A DNA stretch of 5,433 nucleotides from Lactobacillus sp. (GTDB lineage Bacteria; Pseudomonadota; Alphaproteobacteria; RF32; CAG-239). Below are positions 1 to 4,741 of the stretch, piece after piece. Below the pieces are notes generated by a model that saw only the letters and a program-made list of their open reading frames with translations, was not told where the DNA came from and did no database searches. The stretch's first letter is position 1, and each line of letters opens with the position of its first letter. The stretch lies in contig JAISFX010000107.1 in assembly GCA_031263385.1 (NCBI GenBank), positions 1 through 5,433 of the forward strand. Reading direction: 5' to 3'. Position numbers and translations under genes: made by a program.

Positions 1-1
1 T

Positions 2-640
2 GACATAGGCTCAGGCACAGGCATCTTTTCTAAGCAGCTGCTTGACCTTGGGGCAAAGGTCTATGGCATTGAGCCCAATGATGACATGCGCAACATGGCA
101 GAACACCTTTTAAAAGACCAACCAAACTTTCATTCCATAAATGCTAATGCTGAACAAACATCTCTGCCTGACCAAAGTGTAGATTTCGTTAGTGCTGCTC
201 AGGCCTTCCATTGGTTTGACAAAGACAAATTCAAAAGAGAATGTCATCGCATCTTAAAACCGGAAGGCAAAATAATCCTCATCTGGAATGCCGAGGTTTT
301 TGGAAGCGACCTCTTCAAAGACTTCGGAGCCATACAAGCAGTTTACAGCCCCAATCAAAACCCTAATACGGAAAATAATAAATACGACCCTGAGGAAGCG
401 TTTTTTAGAGAGGCCGACGCTTTCTTCAAAAAGTTTGAAAACAAAACCTTCCCTAATGACGCTCTCCTTGACAAAGAGACCATGACACTGCGAGCCTTAT
501 CATCATCGGCATCGCCAAGGCCTGACAACCCAAAATATGAAGAATACCTAAACGAGCTGGAGAAGCTGTTTAACAAACATCAAAAAGACGGCAAAGTAGT
601 CTACCCCAGCCAAACCAAGCTTTACATCGGTACTATATAA
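2..640 (+). CDS. Class I SAM-dependent methyltransferase, 5'-truncated
   Basis: The reading frame is already open at base 2, so the true start lies left of the window; an internal ATG at 86 would remove the cofactor-binding motif and is not the start. The visible 212 residues begin inside motif I (DIGSGTG, residues 1-7), the glycine-rich loop that binds S-adenosylmethionine. E24 in 'YGIEP' ends strand 2, where an acidic residue normally binds the SAM ribose. 'NANAEQTSLPDQSVDFV' followed by 'AQAFHWFD' and 'LKPEGKIILIW' are the later motifs of the Methyltransf_11/25 type; 'AFHWFD' is common in small-molecule methyltransferases related to trans-aconitate methyltransferase. Family members are usually about 250 residues, so perhaps 35-45 are missing. 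The substrate cannot be told from sequence. The gene converges on the acetyltransferase and ends at a hairpin. The family call is strong; a specific function is not supported. Confidence 0.9.
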   Translation, partial: DIGSGTGIFSKQLLDLGAKVYGIEPNDDMRNMAEHLLKDQPNFHSINANAEQTSLPDQSVDFVSAAQAFHWFDKDKFKRECHRILKPEGKIILIWNAEVFGSDLFKDFGAIQAVYSPNQNPNTENNKYDPEEAFFREADAFFKKFENKTFPNDALLDKETMTLRALSSSASPRPDNPKYEEYLNELEKLFNKHQKDGKVVYPSQTKLYIGTI

Positions 641-644
641 AAAA

Positions 645-665
645 AGCCTGCAATCTATGCAGGCT
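645..665. terminator. Hairpin terminator between convergent genes
   Basis: The sequence AGCCTGCA (645-652) pairs perfectly with TGCAGGCT (658-665) around a 5-base loop. Read on the - strand, the stem is followed at once by a run of six T (complement of 640-645), a standard intrinsic terminator for the acetyltransferase, whose TAG stop is at 671-673. Read on the + strand, the tail is only CTTTA, so it is a weaker terminator for the methyltransferase. The run of A that supplies the minus-strand T tract overlaps the methyltransferase stop codon. Confidence 0.85.
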
Positions 666-670
666 CTTTA

Positions 671-1222
671 CTAATAAAACTTCCCTTGTTTTTCAAGCTT
701 ATCATAATGCTTTTTATCTCTGTATGAAAACACTTTTGCAGGGTTGCCTCCAGCAATTGCATACTTAGGAATTTCTCCATGCACAACTGAACCCGCCTGA
801 ATTATTGCCCCATCGCCAATCTTTGTTCCCGGCAATATTGTAACATTAAAACCAAACCACACACACTTCCCAATCTCTATGTCTTTAGAGGTATATGTCT
901 CATCATACGGGATTTTCTCCCCCTCATAATTATGATTATCGGTTATCATTGTGCATCCCAAACCTGAATGAAAATAATCTCCTATTGTAACCTTACCTTT
1001 TCCGTAGATATCCATGCCGTTAAAGTTTACATTGTCTCCAAGATAGGCATTATCATTTATCCTAGACGGCCTGCCGACAAACAAATTCTTACCACATTCT
1101 TTGGCCTTGCTATATATCTTCCTTGTATATTTGTTGTCATAAGCGTCAAATTTCTTTCCATAACGCTCTTTAAGTTTTTTGCGAAGCTTCTTGCTTGGCA
1201 CAAGATTAATCAAAAACTTCAT
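671..1222 (-). CDS. Hexapeptide-repeat (left-handed beta-helix) O-acetyltransferase
   Basis: The 183-residue protein belongs to the acetyl-CoA-dependent transferases built on a left-handed parallel beta-helix (maltose O-acetyltransferase, WcaF, CatB and NodL relatives), which act as trimers in the cytoplasm. Imperfect hexapeptide turns run from about residue 55 to 150 ('AYLGDNVNFNG', 'GKVTIGDYFHSG', 'DIEIGKCVWFGFNVTILPGTKIGDGAIIQAGSVV'). H97 in 'TDNHNYEG' matches the catalytic histidine loop, W122 lies in the usual 'VW[IF]G.NVTILPG' segment, and 'AIAGGNPAKVF' (155-165) is the family's C-terminal signature. Residues 10-40 are strongly basic (several KK, RKK and KER runs) and precede the helix. 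The start is supported by AAAGGAG about 9 bases upstream. It appears to be transcribed alone. The acceptor is unknown; a surface sugar is plausible given the envelope genes nearby, but this is inference. Confidence 0.92.
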   Translation of the reverse strand: MKFLINLVPSKKLRKKLKERYGKKFDAYDNKYTRKIYSKAKECGKNLFVGRPSRINDNAYLGDNVNFNGMDIYGKGKVTIGDYFHSGLGCTMITDNHNYEGEKIPYDETYTSKDIEIGKCVWFGFNVTILPGTKIGDGAIIQAGSVVHGEIPKYAIAGGNPAKVFSYRDKKHYDKLEKQGKFY

Positions 1223-1275
1223 TATGCTTAACTCCTTTAAAACACGCGGACTACTTTCTTAAGCCGCAACACAAT

Positions 1276-1305
1276 TATATATAATAAAAGTAAATAATTA
1301 TTCAA
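1276..1305 (-). promoter_or_regulatory. Candidate sigma70-type promoter for the acetyltransferase gene
   Basis: On the - strand TTGAAT (1300-1305) is followed after 18 bases by TATATA (1276-1281); a perfect TATAAT overlaps at 1274-1279 but with a long 20-base spacer. Transcription would begin near 1268, giving a leader of about 45 bases. The region is so AT-rich that -10-like matches arise easily, so this is only moderately supported. Confidence 0.4.
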
Positions 1306-1324
1306 CGATAAGTAATGCCAGAAC

Positions 1325-1352
1325 TTGAAACAGGCAAAACACGTCATATATC
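1325..1352 (+). promoter_or_regulatory. Candidate promoter for the OmpA-type lipoprotein gene
   Basis: TTGAAA (1325-1330) is a good -35 match, and TATATC (1347-1352) lies 16 bases further on, with four of six -10 positions conserved. The predicted start is near 1360, about 35 bases before the ATG. A strong ribosome site (AAGGAG, 1382-1387) follows. Support is moderate to weak because the -10 box is imperfect. Confidence 0.35.
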
Positions 1353-1394
1353 CATTAGCGAACTACCTAAAAAACCAATATAAGGAGAATATAA

Positions 1395-1790
1395 ATGAGA
1401 AAATATATGACTATACTTGCACTTTTAGGTATCATAACCATTGCCGGATGTACCTGCAACAAAGAAGACACCATCCACTTTGCTTTCGATTCTTATCAGT
1501 TAACTTCTGATGACAAGGCCGAGCTTGATAATATTGTAAACACCTTAAACAGAAGCAAAGACAACAAAGTTGAGATTCTCGGATACACCGATGCAACAGG
1601 CGATAAAGACTATAACTTAGGGCTATCTAAACAGCGCGCCATTTCGGCCGCCGGATACCTCGAAGGCAAAGGCATCGACCGCAGCAGAATCACTCTTGGC
1701 GCTTTTGGCAAGAAATATCCTGTAGCCAGCAATAAAACCGCTGAAGGACGTCAAGAAAATCGTCGCGTAGAAATCCGCGTTTACAATTAA
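1395..1790 (+). CDS. Small OmpA-domain (Pal-like) lipoprotein
   Basis: This 131-residue protein has a lipoprotein signal peptide: 'MRK', a hydrophobic stretch (residues 5-17) and the lipobox IAGC, with C19 as the lipidated residue. Only about eight residues separate C19 from the OmpA_C-like peptidoglycan-binding domain, which fills residues 27-131. The domain shows 'IHFAFDSYQLT' (first strand), 'GYTDATGDKDYNLGLSKQRA' and 'AEGRQENRRVEI'. D66 and R81 are spaced exactly like the Asp/Arg pair known to bind diaminopimelate in OmpA proteins (D271 and R286 of Acinetobacter OmpA). It should anchor a membrane, most likely the outer one, to peptidoglycan. The start is fixed by AAGGAG seven bases upstream. 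Pal proteins are usually about 150-175 residues with a longer linker, and no tol genes adjoin, so it may be a Pal paralogue and not the Tol-linked Pal. A strong terminator follows. Confidence 0.92.
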   Translation: MRKYMTILALLGIITIAGCTCNKEDTIHFAFDSYQLTSDDKAELDNIVNTLNRSKDNKVEILGYTDATGDKDYNLGLSKQRAISAAGYLEGKGIDRSRITLGAFGKKYPVASNKTAEGRQENRRVEIRVYN

Positions 1791-1807
1791 AACATCTTAT
1801 GCAAAAG

Positions 1808-1839
1808 AAAAGGCTTAAGAAAAAACTTAAGCCTTTTTT
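1808..1839. terminator. Strong bidirectional intrinsic terminator between ompA-like gene and kdsB
   Basis: A perfect 12-bp stem, 1808-1819 (AAAAGGCTTAAG) with 1826-1837, encloses a loop of six A. On + the stem runs into a tract of six T (1834-1839), ending transcription of the lipoprotein gene. On - the tail reads CTTTTCTTTT, suitable for ending the HAD-kdsB transcript. The kdsB stop codon (1842-1844) lies just beside it, so the hairpin serves both convergent genes. Confidence 0.9.
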
Positions 1840-1841
1840 AT

Positions 1842-2621
1842 TTACTTAATCCATTTAAGAGCTTCCTGATGCTCTTCTGGTGTATTAATATCTGCTGGTG
1901 CTTCTTTTATAAGCCTAACATCATCCACCAATAGGGCATAGATAGACATCCCACTCTCCAGCGCTCTGAGCTGCTCGAGCCTCTCTGTTCTTTCCAAAAC
2001 ACCCTCTGGCAAGCTCACAAAATCTTGCAAAGATTTCGCATTATATACATATATACCTATATGCCAATAAGCCTTGTCTGGAATACCGTCTTTATTTCTG
2101 TCATAAGGAATTGGGCTTCTTGAGAAGTATAAACATCTGCCCACTTTTTCTCCACTTTCCAAGCCCATGGCAATCTTAACCAGTGTTGGGTTTTTGATAT
2201 CTGCCGGCTCTGTTATCTCCTGACACACAGTTACAATATCAGCCCTTGTCTCTACCATAATATCAATAAGCTTATTATTAAGTGCAGGGTCAACATTCAC
2301 TCCATCACCTTGGAAATTAACCACAATGTCATATTTCTCCCCGCTTGGGTCAATCTCTTTTAATGCCGCAGCAATACGGTCTGTTCCGCTTGGCAACTCA
2401 GGGTCTGTCATCACACACCTAACACCATAAGGCGCCATATGCTCAGCAATTTTCTGGTCATCAGCCGCAATAAACACATCTGTACTAGGATAAACTTTTT
2501 TCACATTTTCATAAACACGTTGGATTAATGACTTCCCATTAATATCAATCATCACCTTACCCGGCAGTCTTGTAGACTTCATTCTCACCGGTATCAATAC
2601 AACAACTTTGTCCTTATTCAT
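1842..2621 (-). CDS. kdsB: 3-deoxy-manno-octulosonate cytidylyltransferase (CMP-Kdo synthetase)
   Basis: The enzyme joins CTP and Kdo to make CMP-Kdo in the cytoplasm, the activated sugar for the lipid A inner core. At 259 residues it is close to the usual size of about 245-260. The nucleotide-binding signature is at the N-terminus ('LIPVRMKSTRLPGK', residues 9-22, with R13 and K22), then 'MTDPELPSGTDR' (71-82), 'VVNFQGD' (100-106; D106 is the first Mg ligand), 'LYFSRSPIPYD' (164-174), 'WHIGIYVY' (186-193) and 'LEQLRALESGM' (215-225). Two departures stand out: the second metal-ligand Asp (D235 in E. coli, in 'GVDTPEDL') is N246 in 'DINTPEEH', and residues 174-182 form a calcium-loop-like 'DRNKDGIPD'. 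The gene follows the HAD gene by three bases and shares its promoter. A related sugar such as 8-amino-Kdo is an alternative substrate. Confidence 0.93.
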   Translation of the reverse strand: MNKDKVVVLIPVRMKSTRLPGKVMIDINGKSLIQRVYENVKKVYPSTDVFIAADDQKIAEHMAPYGVRCVMTDPELPSGTDRIAAALKEIDPSGEKYDIVVNFQGDGVNVDPALNNKLIDIMVETRADIVTVCQEITEPADIKNPTLVKIAMGLESGEKVGRCLYFSRSPIPYDRNKDGIPDKAYWHIGIYVYNAKSLQDFVSLPEGVLERTERLEQLRALESGMSIYALLVDDVRLIKEAPADINTPEEHQEALKWIK

Positions 2622-2624
2622 CTC

Positions 2625-3299
2625 TTATTCCTTCACTGTGTTTTCAAGAAGCCACTTCTTAAACTCGACCACATCTTTAACTTCTGGTATCCACTTAAGC
2701 TCTTCCGGCAGATCGGTCGTAAACTCACATCTCAAGCGCACCGGATGAGCCCCCACATTAATCGCAGCCATCTGGTTATATATTCTGTCATCTACCAAAA
2801 CTGTCTCTTCTGCTTTAATGCCATATCTCTTGAAGCAGTCCTTAAGCATATCTTCTTTAGCCGTATCATGCATAAACTGACCATGCTGAACCGCCTCAAT
2901 CGTCAAGAAGTCTTTGACCTCAGCCAAAAGCTTGTTCAAAAGCTTTTTCTTGGTCTCTACATCAAAAGTAGCTGACATTGTAAACTGTTTGTACCCAAGC
3001 TTATCAAGCTCTTTTAATGTCTCCACAACATTTGGGTATAATGGACGATTATTAAAAAACTCAAGATTTTGGCAAAAATCCAAATCCATCTGAGTCCCCA
3101 TTTCAGGGTGCGTCTTTAACTCCAACGCCCCATACTTTGGACTAATCGGCAAAACCTTCGGCAGGTCTTCCCATTCAATATTACCGTACTTATCTTTATA
3201 GTTAGGATGCTTGGTTAAAAAGTTAAAATAGGCAAAGTTCAAATTCGCCAGAACCCCATCAACATCCCAGAAAATATTTTTTATTACTGGTTTACCCAT
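2625..3299 (-). CDS. HAD-superfamily hydrolase, probable phosphatase
   Basis: The 224-residue protein carries the full HAD catalytic set. Motif I is 'FWDVDGVLAN' (D12 nucleophile and D14 acid/base), motif II is S109 in 'FTMSAT', motif III is probably K148 in 'DTAKEDML' (K153 is possible), and motif IV is D170-D171 in 'VLVDDRIYNQMAA'. About 75 residues between motif I and 'LYPNVVETLKELDKLGY' form a helical C1-type cap, as in phosphoglycolate-phosphatase-like enzymes. It is thus unlike KdsC, the Kdo-8-phosphate phosphatase, which is capless and shorter. No signal peptide is seen, so it is cytoplasmic. AAAAAGG nine bases before the ATG supports the start. It is the first gene of a two-gene operon with kdsB, which hints at a sugar-phosphate or nucleotide-sugar substrate, but the true substrate is unknown. 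Confidence 0.88.
   Translation of the reverse strand: MGKPVIKNIFWDVDGVLANLNFAYFNFLTKHPNYKDKYGNIEWEDLPKVLPISPKYGALELKTHPEMGTQMDLDFCQNLEFFNNRPLYPNVVETLKELDKLGYKQFTMSATFDVETKKKLLNKLLAEVKDFLTIEAVQHGQFMHDTAKEDMLKDCFKRYGIKAEETVLVDDRIYNQMAAINVGAHPVRLRCEFTTDLPEELKWIPEVKDVVEFKKWLLENTVKE
2629..2633 (-). promoter_or_regulatory. kdsB ribosome binding site inside the end of the HAD gene
   Basis: On the - strand AAGGA lies seven bases before the kdsB ATG and within the last codons of the upstream HAD gene, whose TAA stop is at 2625-2627. This supports the chosen kdsB start and suggests that translation of the two genes is coupled. Confidence 0.7.
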
Positions 3300-3335
3300 A
3301 TAAGAATGCCTTTTTAAATTACTTCATTACTGACA

Positions 3336-3365
3336 AATATACAGGTTAGAAAGATGTTCTGTCAA
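3336..3365 (-). promoter_or_regulatory. Probable sigma70-type promoter for the HAD-kdsB operon
   Basis: On the - strand a perfect TTGACA (3360-3365) is followed after 18 bases by TATATT (3336-3341), five of six matches to the -10 consensus. Transcription would start near 3329, about 30 bases before the HAD start codon. It occupies the 73-bp gap after the efflux-channel gene, and no terminator hairpin separates the two, so read-through from macB and the channel gene may add to expression. Confidence 0.65.
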
Positions 3366-3372
3366 CAACACT

Positions 3373-4740
3373 TTAAGAATACTTGCCGGCCATTGCCTTA
3401 TAGATAAAGTTTTCATATTTTATTATCTGATACTTTTGCTGCAACAATTCTTTTCTTGAAGAGTTCTCACTATTTTTCGCCTCCAGAAAATCCTTAAACT
3501 CTGACTTACCGCTATCATATCTGTTTTCATAGTACTGAGTTATCTTCAGAACATTGTCATAGTTCTCTTCCACATTATCAAAAATCTCTGTTGATTTTGA
3601 ATATGCATAATAGTAATAAGCCACTTCATTCAAAGCCTGATTAAGAGTGTCCTTAAACTCCACCAACGAGATCTGATAATCAGCTTCTGATATTTTTACA
3701 TTGTTCTTAACCGTGTTCCAATCCAAAAATGGCAGATTAACAGAGGCACTACCCAATATATAAGGGAAGTCAAAAGTCGTTCTAGCCTTGTCTGAAGAAG
3801 ATGCTATAGCGCCACGCAAAGACAACGTAGGATACCATTCCTTCTCCATTGCTTTCAGATTTTTGAAAGATTTCTCCAACCTGTATTGGCTTGCAATCAA
3901 ATCAGGCCTGTTTGCCAAAACTGACAATGGCACATCGATATTCACTCCCAGCGTTTTCTGCTTTAATATATCTGAATACTGAACCTCAAACTCCTCATCA
4001 GGGCCAACATTCAAGATGTTGCGCAAGCTCTGCTCCATTTCCTTAAACTGAGTCTCCAGTTCTAAAAGTCGATTCTTTTCTGATAACAAGCTTTGCTTTG
4101 CCTGTATCAACTCCAAATTATCAACCTTTCCGCTGTTGTATTTGTCCTCTATAATACTTTTTATATCTTGGTACGATTCGACATTATCTCTGGTTATATC
4201 TATTGAGTTTTTCAAATACTCAAGATTAAAGTACAAATCAACCACGCTGTTAATCAGACTAAGCCTAGCTGTTTCTTTATCCATAATTGTAGCTTCATAC
4301 TCAAGCTCTTGCATTTTTCTTTCATCTCTAATCTTGCCATACAAATCCAACTCATAATTAAGCCCCAGCTCTCCGGAGAAATTGCTCGAGAAGTTATCGC
4401 TTCTATAAATCTCTCTTTGTGATGACGCCCCTAAATTACTATAAAATGTCGGAAACAAATCAGACGTAGCCAAGTTCAAATTATAAAGCTCTTTATTAAT
4501 ATTAATCGCTGCTTTTATATAATCCGGGTTGTTAACCAATGCTGTGTCAACCAGCCTGTTAAGCTCTTTATTATTATAATCTTTCCACCATTCCTGCTCC
4601 ACAGCATAACGATTCCTTATTTCATCGTTATAACCAACCTCATCAGATAAATGAACGGATGAATATTTTGTTGATGTACAGCTTGTAACAAGCATCAAAC
4701 ACATAAACAACTGTAAACTTATTTTCTTGCATTTTCTCAT
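3373..4740 (-). CDS. TolC/NodT-family outer-membrane efflux lipoprotein
   Basis: This is an outer-membrane factor, the trimeric channel-tunnel of a tripartite export pump. With the ATG at 4738-4740 it has 455 residues, the usual length. A signal peptide ends in the lipobox VTSC (C21, lipidated). Family marks are 'EWWKDYNNKELNRLVDTAL' (50-68), 'NYELDLYGKIR' (128-138), 'LANRPDL' (275-281) and 'LPFLDW' (336-341). The two-fold repeat of the TolC fold is visible: 'EDKYNSGK' (198-205) and 'ENRYDSGK' (405-412) are each followed by an 'L..AK.S' helix. A GTG at 4747-4749 would add three residues and overlap macB by eight bases, but GAG lies directly against it, whereas the same weak GAG (4749-4751) sits eight bases before the ATG; I prefer the ATG. 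It follows macB by one base, indicating coupled translation and a shared pump. The substrate is unknown. Confidence 0.93.
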   Translation of the reverse strand: MRKCKKISLQLFMCLMLVTSCTSTKYSSVHLSDEVGYNDEIRNRYAVEQEWWKDYNNKELNRLVDTALVNNPDYIKAAININKELYNLNLATSDLFPTFYSNLGASSQREIYRSDNFSSNFSGELGLNYELDLYGKIRDERKMQELEYEATIMDKETARLSLINSVVDLYFNLEYLKNSIDITRDNVESYQDIKSIIEDKYNSGKVDNLELIQAKQSLLSEKNRLLELETQFKEMEQSLRNILNVGPDEEFEVQYSDILKQKTLGVNIDVPLSVLANRPDLIASQYRLEKSFKNLKAMEKEWYPTLSLRGAIASSSDKARTTFDFPYILGSASVNLPFLDWNTVKNNVKISEADYQISLVEFKDTLNQALNEVAYYYYAYSKSTEIFDNVEENYDNVLKITQYYENRYDSGKSEFKDFLEAKNSENSSRKELLQQKYQIIKYENFIYKAMAGKYS

Positions 4741-4741
4741 A

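Noticed and set aside
968..1231. An 87-codon open frame on + opposite the acetyltransferase
   Set aside because: It mirrors the hexapeptide gene, which has a strong ribosome site, catalytic His and signature motifs; the antisense product looks like a chance hydrophobic translation.
1325..1510. A 61-codon frame on + starting at TTG and overlapping the lipoprotein gene
   Set aside because: Its start is the candidate -35 box, it lacks a ribosome site, and it overlaps the start of the well-supported OmpA-type gene in another frame.
2625..3299. Naming the HAD gene kdsC
   Set aside because: KdsC is capless and shorter with a 'DVDGVLTDG' type start; the visible cap region of about 75 residues here and the 'DVDGVLANL' motif point to another HAD subfamily.
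3331..3364. TGACA...TGTCA inverted repeat around the HAD-kdsB promoter as an operator
   Set aside because: The arms are only five bases with 24 bases between, and one arm is simply part of the -35 box; this is easily chance.
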